The notes below the pieces were generated by a model that saw only the letters and a program-made list of their open reading frames with translations, had not been told where the DNA came from and did not search any database. Below, piece by piece: positions 1 to 5,570 of a stretch of 6,566 nt of DNA. The stretch comes from Candidatus Kaiserbacteria bacterium (GTDB lineage Bacteria > Patescibacteriota > Minisyncoccia > Phycocordibacterales > Phycocordibacteraceae), in NCBI GenBank assembly GCA_016182285.1, contig JACOXQ010000031.1:1-6566 (forward strand), in the 5' to 3' direction. Position 1 is the first letter of the stretch. Each line of letters starts with the position of its first letter. The position numbers and the translations under genes are program-made.

Positions 1-1
1 G

Positions 2-415
2 GAATTAGAAATTCAATTCGCGAAATCCGGAGGCGCGGGCGGCCAGAACGTGAACAAGCGCGAGACGGCCGTGCGCATCATCCATAAGCCGACCAACCTT
101 TCGGTGCACGTCTCAAGCGAGCGAAGCCAGCTCGCCAACCGCGAGAAGGGCATTGAACTCCTGAAGGCGAAAATATTTGCCAAACAAGAAGCCGAGCGTG
201 AGGCAGTAGCGAAGGGTCGCTCCATCGCCGCACCCACTGCCAACGAGTGGGGCAGTCAGATCCGCTCATACGTCCTCCACCCGTACAAGCTCGTCAAGGA
301 CCATCGCACGAATCACGAATCCGGTAACCCGGACAAGGTTCTAGAAGGCGACCTAGATGGTTTCATTGACGCAATCAAAGAGTATACTGAAGCTCATGGA
401 GACACAGATCGTTAA
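2..415 (+). CDS. prfB: Peptide chain release factor 2 (RF2), C-terminal part, 5' end outside window
   Basis: RF2 recognises UGA and UAA stop codons in the ribosomal A site and triggers hydrolysis of peptidyl-tRNA. The window opens inside the gene; reading from base 2 gives about 137 codons to TAA at 413-415. The catalytic GGQ motif lies at bases 38-46 within KSGGAGGQNVNK, followed by the conserved ERSQ..NRE stretch and then GSQIRSYVLHPYKLVKDHRT and DGFIDA near the end. These last motifs fit RF2 rather than RF1. About 122 residues follow GGQ, close to the 113 in E. coli RF2, so the C-terminus is complete. The stop-codon recognition domain and any programmed frameshift site lie upstream and cannot be seen. 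Other genes here end in TGA, which requires this factor. The next gene overlaps its last 20 bases. Identification is firm. Confidence 0.95.
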   Translation, partial: ELEIQFAKSGGAGGQNVNKRETAVRIIHKPTNLSVHVSSERSQLANREKGIELLKAKIFAKQEAEREAVAKGRSIAAPTANEWGSQIRSYVLHPYKLVKDHRTNHESGNPDKVLEGDLDGFIDAIKEYTEAHGDTDR

Positions 416-743
416 AGACGGCATCACGCGAGAAGAACTGCGTGCGCTCGCGCACGAGCAGTATGGCGATATTATCAAAGCTGTTGTTGATGTAGAGCGT
501 GGGATTATGGGCGTGGGCGGAGAACTCCATGTGGATATACAATCCCTGCTAATAGAAAAAGAACACTCGCGCGGCGACACAACATGGGGCATCAACTTAT
601 ATCTCGATAAAACAGGCGGCGAGTTCATTGAATTTGATTCAATGGTTAATCTGAAACCGGCACTCGGCAATAAGACTCGCGCAGTCGAAAGTGTTGAAGT
701 TCAAGAAAAGATAAAAGAGATCGTGCGCAGGCTCATCAAATGA
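396..743 (+). CDS. DUF5674 family protein
   Basis: A 115-residue cytosolic protein of unknown function. I recognise DUF5674 by YGDIIKAVVDVERGIMGVGGELHVD-like sequence at residues 23-47, WGINLY at 64-69, IEFDSMVNLKP at 78-88 and the C-terminal pattern of an amphipathic helix ending RRLIK. No signal peptide or membrane segment is visible. An upstream in-frame ATG at 357 would add 13 residues buried in prfB; I prefer ATG 396 because the family usually begins a few residues before the I-T-x-E-E-L helix. The gene overlaps the prfB end by 20 bases in another frame, suggesting co-transcription and translational coupling. There is no strong ribosome binding site, only a weak GAAG about 4 bases upstream. 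It ends in TGA, 3 bases before the next ATG. The family is common in CPR genomes (from memory). Confidence 0.85.
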   Translation: METQIVKDGITREELRALAHEQYGDIIKAVVDVERGIMGVGGELHVDIQSLLIEKEHSRGDTTWGINLYLDKTGGEFIEFDSMVNLKPALGNKTRAVESVEVQEKIKEIVRRLIK

Positions 744-746
744 TTT

Positions 747-1126
747 ATGGCGATTTCAAAAGAGCGATGGTTCACGCTCACTCTTGCAGAACAAATGGGA
801 CATATAGGTAGCGAGGTGGGGCGAGCGCGCATCTGGCAAGATAAAGGCGATGAAAAGGCGTTTTGGGGCGCCGTCACAAGAGCGCTTGAACTTTTTAGTC
901 AAAGGCGTTTTGGGGCGCCGTCACAAGAGCGCTTGAACTTTTTAGTCTGACGCAAGAAGATGTACGCTGGACGAAGCGACGTCCGGAGCTTGATCGCGCC
1001 CGCGAGAGTTTCGCCGATGCGGTTCTTGGAGGGAAAGAATATCAAAGCACTCTCGCTGATCTGGAACGGTACTTTATGCGCTTCGCACTCCTTGCGCAGA
1101 TGCGATACAATGTCCAGAACGCATGA
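747..1126 (+). pseudogene. Small conserved helical protein, frameshifted by a 47-bp tandem duplication
   Basis: As it stands the frame from ATG 747 stops at TGA 948-950 after 67 residues. Bases 854-900 are repeated exactly at 901-947; 47 is not a multiple of three, so residues after Ser51 are out of register. Deleting one copy gives an uninterrupted 110-residue protein (333 bases with stop) running to TGA 1124-1126, which overlaps the ftsE ATG as ATGA. The restored protein is helical and charged, with no signal peptide: WFTLTLAEQMGHIGSEVGRA near the N-terminus, then RALELFSLTQEDVRW, then ERYFMRFALLAQMRYN at the end. The pattern of LxEQxxxIGSEVxRA followed by RALELxxLTxxDxRW resembles an uncharacterised small protein I associate with CPR genomes; function unknown. 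In the present state translation ends 172 bases before ftsE, breaking the inferred stop-start coupling. An assembly error is a serious alternative to a real mutation. Confidence 0.8.
854..947 (+). repeat. Perfect 47-bp direct tandem duplication
   Basis: Two identical, immediately adjacent copies occupy 854-900 and 901-947, each beginning AAAGGCGTTTTGG and ending CTTTTTAGTC. The flanking bases differ (A at 853 against C at 900; A at 901 against T at 948), so the unit is exactly 47 bp. No microhomology is evident at the junction. It sits inside a coding gene and causes a frameshift. Full identity suggests either a very recent duplication or an unmerged overlap left by an assembler. Confidence 0.97.
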
Positions 1127-1584
1127 TTTATTTTGATAAAGTTACCAAGAGATACGACGGGAACGGGGCGGCGCTTGAGGATATCACGCTCTCCGTCGCT
1201 CCAAAGGAGTTCGTCTCCATCGTCGGCCACTCGGGCGCCGGCAAAACGACACTACTTAAACTCCTGCTCGCAGAAGAGCGCCCAACCGACGGGGCCGTTT
1301 TTTTTGAATCCATTAACGTCAACGACCTTCCGAGCTCGGCCCTGCACCACTACAGACGGAGAATCGGCATGGTCTTCCAGGATTTCCGGCTTATTCCGAA
1401 CAAGACGGCGTACGAGAACATCGCATTCGCTATGGAGGCGGTCGGGCGTACGGACGATGAGATTAAGAGCGATGTGCCGTACATCTTGGAACTGGTGAAC
1501 CTTGCCGATAAGGCGCTCAATGTTATCACCATTGACCGAGGGCGGCTTGTGCGCGACGACATTGAGGGGAAGTACGTACTATAA
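1123..1584 (+). CDS. ftsE: FtsE cell-division ABC ATPase, internally deleted
   Basis: FtsE is the cytoplasmic ATPase of the FtsEX complex, which controls peptidoglycan hydrolases at the division site. The 153-residue product has an intact first half: IYFDKVTKRYDG at the N-terminus, Walker A GHSGAGKTT (residues 35-43), and Q-loop GMVFQDFRLIPNKTAYENI around Gln86. After ELVNLADKA (to residue 131) it jumps to VITIDRGRLVRDD and ends EGKYVL, the normal FtsE tail. The LSGGQ signature, Walker B DEPTG, D-loop and switch-histidine ATH block are missing, although family members are about 220-230 residues. The implied in-frame loss is roughly 70-75 residues, with the join near 1513-1521. Without Walker B and the signature it should not hydrolyse ATP normally. 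The ATG overlaps the TGA of the preceding frame (ATGA) and no Shine-Dalgarno is seen. The ftsX gene starts 7 bases after the TAA. Family identification is firm; whether the deletion is real is not. Confidence 0.88.
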   Translation: MIYFDKVTKRYDGNGAALEDITLSVAPKEFVSIVGHSGAGKTTLLKLLLAEERPTDGAVFFESINVNDLPSSALHHYRRRIGMVFQDFRLIPNKTAYENIAFAMEAVGRTDDEIKSDVPYILELVNLADKALNVITIDRGRLVRDDIEGKYVL

Positions 1585-1585
1585 T
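1580..1585 (+). promoter_or_regulatory. TATAAT hexamer just upstream of ftsX (possible leaderless start)
   Basis: A perfect -10 hexamer lies over the ftsE stop codon, ending 6 bases before the ftsX ATG at 1592. If used, transcription would begin at or very near the ATG, giving a leaderless ftsX message. There is no TG extension and no convincing -35 element at the usual spacing, and ftsX is expected to be expressed with ftsE, so this may be coincidence. Confidence 0.2.
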
Positions 1586-1591
1586 AGGCCT

Positions 1592-2518
1592 ATGGAATGG
1601 ATGCTGATAAAGAGAGTGCTGGTCGGCGGATGGAAGAATTTCGCGCGCAGCGGGGCGGTCTCCGCCGCGACGGTGCTTATAATGACGGTGACACTCGCCA
1701 TCATCGGCTCGCTTATCTTCATTTCCGCGCTGCTCACGTACACCCTTGACGCGATTAAGGACAAAGTGGACGTGTCCGTCTATTTCGTAACCACTGCGGC
1801 TGAAGCGGACATTCTCGCCGTGAAAGACCGCTTGGAGAAGCTCCCGCAGGTTAAGAGCGTCTCCTATACATCAGCCGAAGACGCTCTGACCGCATTCAAA
1901 GAACGTCACGCGAACGACCAGCTGACGCTGCAGGCGCTGAACGAGCTCGGCGGAAATCCTCTGGACGCTTCTCTATCGGTGAAGGCGGATGACCCGGGAG
2001 AATACGAGAGCATAGTCAGCTTCCTTGAGGCGTCTCCGGCTCTCTCCGCCGGCGGCGCGTCTATTGTGGACAGAATCAACTATGCGCAGAACAAGGAGGT
2101 CATAGACCGCCTCGCGCTCGCGATACGTGCCACGCGCGAGATAGGTTTCGCCATCGTCATACTCTTCGCCATCGCTTCAATCCTTATCGCTTTCGCGACC
2201 GTCCGCCTCGCCATCTACACCGCCAAGGACGAGATAGGCGTCATGCGGCTTGTCGGCGCGAGCAACATGTACGTCCAGGGTCCGTTCATCATCACGGGAA
2301 TCATCACAGGTGTCGTCGCAGCCGTGCTCGTCTTGTTCCTCATGTGGCCGGCGACTCTCTATGCCGGAGCGAAGACGTCGGGCTGGTTCGGCGGCTTTAA
2401 CCTGGCGAGCTACTACGCAGGCCATTTCGCCCTCATCTTTTTCATACTCATTCTCTCGGGCATCGCGCTCGGCGCGGTCGCCTCTGTGTTCGCTATCCGT
2501 AAGTATCTGAAGGTTTAG
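1592..2518 (+). CDS. ftsX: FtsX cell-division permease-like membrane protein
   Basis: FtsX is the inner-membrane partner of FtsE; its extracytoplasmic loop passes the signal to cell-wall hydrolases or their activators. The 308-residue product has the expected topology: a cytoplasmic N-terminus, TM1 at about 23-48, a large extracytoplasmic domain at about 50-180 (starting KDKVDVSVYF, with LPQVKSVSYTSAEDAL), then TM2 at about 184-206, TM3 at about 230-252 and TM4 near the C-terminus. The cytoplasmic EIGVMRLVGAS motif at residues 213-223 between TM2 and TM3 is the typical coupling segment of FtsX/MacB-type proteins. Length matches the family. I chose ATG 1592, 7 bases after the ftsE stop; ATG 1601 is a close alternative, and a longer in-frame reading inside ftsE is unlikely. 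No strong ribosome binding site is seen. Unlike its partner FtsE, FtsX shows no truncation. It ends in TAG, 7 bases before pyrG. Confidence 0.93.
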   Translation: MEWMLIKRVLVGGWKNFARSGAVSAATVLIMTVTLAIIGSLIFISALLTYTLDAIKDKVDVSVYFVTTAAEADILAVKDRLEKLPQVKSVSYTSAEDALTAFKERHANDQLTLQALNELGGNPLDASLSVKADDPGEYESIVSFLEASPALSAGGASIVDRINYAQNKEVIDRLALAIRATREIGFAIVILFAIASILIAFATVRLAIYTAKDEIGVMRLVGASNMYVQGPFIITGIITGVVAAVLVLFLMWPATLYAGAKTSGWFGGFNLASYYAGHFALIFFILILSGIALGAVASVFAIRKYLKV

Positions 2519-2525
2519 TTCCGGT

Positions 2526-4184
2526 ATGTCAAAAGAAGGCCATAAGTACATATTCGTCCTCGGCGGAGTGATGAGCGGCGTGGGAAAGGGAGTCGTGACC
2601 AGCTCGGTCGGGCTTCTTCTGGAGCAGAAGGGGTACCCGGTCAATCTGGTGAAGGTGGACCCGTACCTGAACGTGGACGCGGGCACGATGAATCCGACCG
2701 AGCACGGCGAAGTGTTCGTGTTGCGCAGCGGGATGGAGACCGACCAGGACATGGGCAATTACGAGCGATTTCTCGGACGCGACCTTACGAACGAAGATTA
2801 TATGACGAGCGGAATGGTGTATCAGTCGGTTATCGCGCGCGAAAGAACTCTCGGCTACGGCGGGAAATGCGTAGAGGCCATCCCGCACGTGCGCGACGAG
2901 ATTCTCCGCCGGATTGAAGACGCTTCGTCCTACAACGGCAGCCGCGTGTCGGTCGTAGAAATCGGCGGGACCATCGGCGACTTCCAGAACGCGCTTTTCA
3001 TAGAGGCGGCGCGCGTTCTGAAGATGAAGCATCCGGAGGACGTCCTTTTCGTGATGGTGTCGTATCTGCCGACGCCGGGGACGCTCGGCGAAATGAAGAC
3101 GAAGCCGACCCAGACGGCGGTACGGGATTTAAATTCATTCGGCGTCCAGCCGGATTTCATCGTCGCGCGCTCCAAGGAACCGGTTGACGAGAAGCGCAAA
3201 GAGAAACTGGCAATCTCCTGCAACGTACCGCGCGACCATATTATTTCCGCTCCGGACATCAAGAGCATTTACGAAGCTCCTCTGAACTTTGAGAAGGATA
3301 AGCTGGGCGACAGGCTCCTGGACGCGCTTAAGCTGCCTGAAAAACGCCGAGCATCGCTGGCGAAGTGGAAGAAATTCGCGCTCGCCGCGACCAATGCGAA
3401 AGCGCCGGAAATAAACATAGCGATAGTCGGGAAGTATTTTGACACAGGCGACTTCGTGCTCGCCGACGCGTACCTCTCGGTCATTGAAGCGATTAAATTC
3501 TCGGCTGCGAAATTAAACAAGAGAGTGAATATCACGTGGTTTAATTCAAAGAATCTTGAGGGCAGTAACGCGAAGACTGTCGCTGAACTCGTAAAATATC
3601 AAGGAATAATAGTTCCCGGCGGATTCGGCGAGAGCGGGATAGAAGGGAAGCTGAAGGCTATAAAATTCGCACGAGAGCATAAAATCCCATATTTCGGCCT
3701 CTGCTACGGCATGCAGCTTATGGTGATTGAGTATGCAAGAAACGTTCTGAAACTGAAAAATGCGCATACGACTGAAATTCAGAAAAACTCGGAGGACCCG
3801 GTCGTTGACGTGATGCTGGAACAGAAGAAGCATCTCGCCGACAATAAATACGGCGGCACCATGCGTCTCGGCGCGTACCCGTGCTACTTGAAGAAGGGGA
3901 CTCTCGCGCGCGCCGCGTATAAGAGAGAGCTGGTAGAAGAGCGCCACCGCCACCGCTACGAGATTAATTCAAAATATATTAAACAGCTTGAAGACGCCGG
4001 TCTCGTATTCTCCGGCACTTCCCCGGACGGCATCCTGATGGAGATAGCGGAGCTCTCGCGAGAAGAGCACCCATTCATGCTCGGGACGCAGTTCCACCCC
4101 GAATTCCAGGCGCGACCGCTCTCTCCGCACCCCTTGTTCACAGAATTCCTCCGCGCCGCCGTTTCCAGAAAGCGGAAGAAGTAG
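2526..4184 (+). CDS. pyrG: CTP synthase (glutamine-hydrolysing)
   Basis: PyrG converts UTP to CTP with ATP and glutamine, the last step of pyrimidine ribonucleotide synthesis, in the cytosol. The 552-residue product is full length. The N-terminal synthetase domain (about 1-275) has the P-loop GGVMSGVGKG with Lys21, then VDPYLNVDAGTMNPTEHGEVFV, ETDQDMGNYERF and VEIGGTIGDFQ. The class I glutamine amidotransferase domain (about 295-545) has the oxyanion-loop PGGFG at 364-368, nucleophile Cys393 in FGLCYGMQ, and His524 and Glu526 in GTQFHPEF; GGTMRLG and ERHRHRYEIN also match the family. All catalytic residues expected from E. coli PyrG (Cys379, His515, Glu517) are present. The SGVGKG loop differs from the SSLGKG of E. 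coli and fits a CPR-type branch as I recall it. ATG 2526 follows ftsX by 7 bases with no clear Shine-Dalgarno, so it may be read from the upstream operon. Confidence 0.97.
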   Translation: MSKEGHKYIFVLGGVMSGVGKGVVTSSVGLLLEQKGYPVNLVKVDPYLNVDAGTMNPTEHGEVFVLRSGMETDQDMGNYERFLGRDLTNEDYMTSGMVYQSVIARERTLGYGGKCVEAIPHVRDEILRRIEDASSYNGSRVSVVEIGGTIGDFQNALFIEAARVLKMKHPEDVLFVMVSYLPTPGTLGEMKTKPTQTAVRDLNSFGVQPDFIVARSKEPVDEKRKEKLAISCNVPRDHIISAPDIKSIYEAPLNFEKDKLGDRLLDALKLPEKRRASLAKWKKFALAATNAKAPEINIAIVGKYFDTGDFVLADAYLSVIEAIKFSAAKLNKRVNITWFNSKNLEGSNAKTVAELVKYQGIIVPGGFGESGIEGKLKAIKFAREHKIPYFGLCYGMQLMVIEYARNVLKLKNAHTTEIQKNSEDPVVDVMLEQKKHLADNKYGGTMRLGAYPCYLKKGTLARAAYKRELVEERHRHRYEINSKYIKQLEDAGLVFSGTSPDGILMEIAELSREEHPFMLGTQFHPEFQARPLSPHPLFTEFLRAAVSRKRKK

Positions 4185-4188
4185 TCGG

Positions 4189-4197
4189 TGCTATAAT
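4189..4197 (+). promoter_or_regulatory. Extended -10 promoter upstream of the exported coiled-coil gene
   Basis: The sequence TGCTATAAT is a perfect extended -10 (TGnTATAAT) immediately after the pyrG stop. Transcription would start at about 4204-4205, leaving a leader of about 33 bases to the ATG at 4238. No good -35 is seen at 17 bases, which extended -10 promoters do not need. The leader from about 4219 is nearly pure A/T and lacks a Shine-Dalgarno, consistent with initiation favoured by low structure. This would make 4238-5455 a separate transcription unit from the ftsEX-pyrG run. Confidence 0.65.
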
Positions 4198-4237
4198 TAA
4201 TGGCATAGATAGCGGTATCAATAAATTAAAATTATTT

Positions 4238-5071
4238 ATGAATAAACTTAAAGTCATCGGAGTCATAAGCGGCGTCGCGGCGGTTCTCCTGTCCGCGCCG
4301 GCCGCATTCGCTCTAGAAGACGCAGATGCTGGAGTGACGAGCGTGCGGCCGTCCGCCGTCCGGTCTGTGGCGACCACGACCAGAAACGTGAAGGTAGAAA
4401 CCGTGCGCGAGGAAGCCAAGGCGCGAATGGAGGCGCAGCGCGAAGAGACAAAAAACAAGATGGAGGCGCAGCGCGAGGAGGTGAAGGCCAAGATTGAGGC
4501 CAAGCGCGAAGAGGCGAAGGCCAAAATGGAAACGCAGAGAGAAAAGGCCAAACAGCGCATATCAGACATTCGCGATAAGGCGAAGCAACAATTGGCGGAT
4601 AAACTCGCAGACCAGTTTGACCGCCTGAACAAGAAGTGGACCGACCATTTTACAGAGCGGCTCGGACATCTCGGAGATATTCTTCTGAAGATGCAGGAAC
4701 GCTCGGATATCGCCGCAACAAACGGTAAGGACACTGCCGCGGCCAATGCCGCGATTGAATCGGCGCGAACGGCGATTGCTGCCGCACAGACGGCGGTAAC
4801 GGCGCAGGCCGCGAAGACCTATGTTCTAAACGCCGCAGCCGTAACCACGACAGTGGCGACCACCACCGACATCGGGCAGGAGAATCTTATGAAGGGACTG
4901 CGAACGCAGTTCCAGAGCCTGCACAAAGCGCTCTTCAATGACCTTAAGGCTCTACGCGACGGCGCGATGAAGAAAGCCGATACGGCGATAAGAGACGCGC
5001 TGAAGACGCTCGGCAAGATACCAGACGTAGATGACGACGATGACGACTCAACCGACGATTCAGTCCAATAA
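4238..5071 (+). CDS. Exported coiled-coil protein with six 11-residue repeats and acidic tail, unknown function
   Basis: A 277-residue protein beginning with a classic signal peptide: MNKLK, a hydrophobic core at about 6-19, and a likely signal peptidase I site after AFA (residue 25). The mature part starts with a short Thr/Val/Arg-rich stretch, then six consecutive 11-residue units (57-122) rich in Arg, Lys, Glu and Ala, such as REEAKARMEAQ. A mixed helical region follows (KLADQFDRLNKKWTDHF), then an Ala/Thr-rich helix (about 160-190, with ESARTAIAAAQTAVTAQAAKTY), a further helix with RTQFQSLHKALFNDLKALRD, and a terminal run of aspartates (DDDDDD) at about 263-270. No catalytic motif is visible. 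The Ala/Thr-rich and LHKAL..DLKALRD parts resemble exported proteins common in Parcubacteria (from memory). It is probably secreted or held at the envelope by helical contacts. It has its own extended -10 promoter, no Shine-Dalgarno, and the next gene starts 21 bases downstream. Confidence 0.88.
   Translation: MNKLKVIGVISGVAAVLLSAPAAFALEDADAGVTSVRPSAVRSVATTTRNVKVETVREEAKARMEAQREETKNKMEAQREEVKAKIEAKREEAKAKMETQREKAKQRISDIRDKAKQQLADKLADQFDRLNKKWTDHFTERLGHLGDILLKMQERSDIAATNGKDTAAANAAIESARTAIAAAQTAVTAQAAKTYVLNAAAVTTTVATTTDIGQENLMKGLRTQFQSLHKALFNDLKALRDGAMKKADTAIRDALKTLGKIPDVDDDDDDSTDDSVQ
4406..4603 (+). repeat. Six in-frame 33-bp (11-residue) hendecad repeats
   Basis: Units start at 4406, 4439, 4472, 4505, 4538 and 4571. 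Five of six begin with CGCGA and read R-(E/D)-(E/K)-x-K at their start; position 4 is mostly Ala and position 8 is Met, Ile or Leu in every unit, giving hydrophobic spacings of 4 and 7. This is the signature of a hendecad (11-residue) coiled coil. Units 1 and 2 share the same 12-base end coding MEAQ, while units 5 and 6 have drifted, so the array expanded by duplication and is now diverging. Confidence 0.9.
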
Positions 5072-5092
5072 TTCTTTAATAAACACATTGCT

Positions 5093-5455
5093 ATGGAAAA
5101 TGAAACAATGAATCAGAACGCGCCGATACAGAATCAGAATATGTCAGCGGGAATCGCTCCGCCGCCGGCCGCTCCGGCACAGAGCTCGTCGCACGCCGTG
5201 CTGTATGTCATCTTTGCAGTCGTCGTAGTCGCCGCCGCGGGGGCGTTCTGGTATATCTATTCTCTGTCGCAGACGTCGCCGGCCGCAGTTGAGACGCCGA
5301 CGGTAACCGAACAGACACAACCTGCGCAGACACAGGCGCCCGCGAGCGGTAACACCACCTCTGATATCTCTGCCAGCCTAGACCTGCTCGCCGACCCAGC
5401 GGACGCGCTCGACGCTGACGCCGCAGCAGTCTCCGGCGACCTGCAGAGCCTCTAG
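5093..5455 (+). CDS. Small single-pass membrane protein with Asp/Ala-rich C-terminus, unknown function
   Basis: A 120-residue protein. Residues 1-35 are polar, rich in Asn, Gln, Pro and Ala, with no signal-peptide charge pattern. A single hydrophobic helix spans about 36-56 (VLYVIFAVVVVAAAGAFWYIY). The remainder is a Thr/Gln/Pro-rich linker (about 60-90) and an acidic end with SASLDLLADPADALDADAAAVSGDLQSL-like spacing of Asp and Ala. It probably sits in the cytoplasmic membrane with the acidic part outside, but no positively charged flank fixes the orientation. The terminal pattern resembles short Parcubacteria membrane proteins that I recall only as hypothetical. It lies 21 bases after the exported coiled-coil gene, so the two are likely co-transcribed and may act together. 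ATG 5108 is an alternative start five codons in. No Shine-Dalgarno precedes either. Confidence 0.8.
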   Translation: MENETMNQNAPIQNQNMSAGIAPPPAAPAQSSSHAVLYVIFAVVVVAAAGAFWYIYSLSQTSPAAVETPTVTEQTQPAQTQAPASGNTTSDISASLDLLADPADALDADAAAVSGDLQSL

Positions 5456-5570
5456 TTTTATTCGGGCTGCGAGGACTGGACGCCGTTAGAACCGCCCTTT
5501 TGGCTGGTAAATCGCATTTCGCGTACAAAATCCTTCCTGATTTGATAATGGCCATATGAGCGCTCGTCTT
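5456..5570. other. Convergent intergenic gap
   Basis: This 115-base gap separates the (+) membrane-protein gene from the (-) kinase pair, so both transcription units should end here. The only hairpin I find is weak: ACCGCC at 5491-5496 can pair with GGCTGGT at 5502-5508 around a CTTTT loop, with one bulged base and no following T-run. Short palindromes ATGGCCAT (5548-5555) and GAGCGCTC (5558-5565) lack loops. No convincing intrinsic terminator, RNA gene or repeat is seen. Confidence 0.5.

Noticed and set aside
1106..1111. TACAAT, a -10-like hexamer 11 bases before the ftsE ATG.
   Set aside because: It is coding sequence of the preceding gene, with no TG extension and no -35 at suitable spacing.
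2177..2758. Minus-strand open frame of 193 codons spanning the ftsX-pyrG junction.
   Set aside because: It is antisense to two firmly identified genes, and its translation is an Arg/Glu-rich shadow with no family resemblance.
4221..4239. AT-only imperfect palindrome (ATAAAT ... ATTTAT) over the ATG of the exported coiled-coil gene.
   Set aside because: Six A/T pairs would be very unstable; it is best explained as an AT-rich unstructured leader, not an operator or hairpin.
5491..5508. Possible terminator hairpin in the convergent gap.
   Set aside because: The stem is short and bulged and no T-run follows on either strand, so I do not call a terminator.
5456..5545. The frame of the 120-residue membrane protein stays open for 29 codons after its TAG (CEDWTPLEPPFWLVNRI and on) to TGA at 5543-5545.
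   Set aside because: There is no start codon, and nothing else in the window suggests TAG readthrough: ftsX and pyrG also end in TAG. The extension could be a decayed gene fragment, but I cannot recognise it.
5208..5555. Minus-strand open frame of 115 codons across the end of the membrane-protein gene and the gap.
   Set aside because: It is mostly antisense to a better supported gene, and its product is low-complexity Arg/Ser-rich sequence without recognisable motifs.
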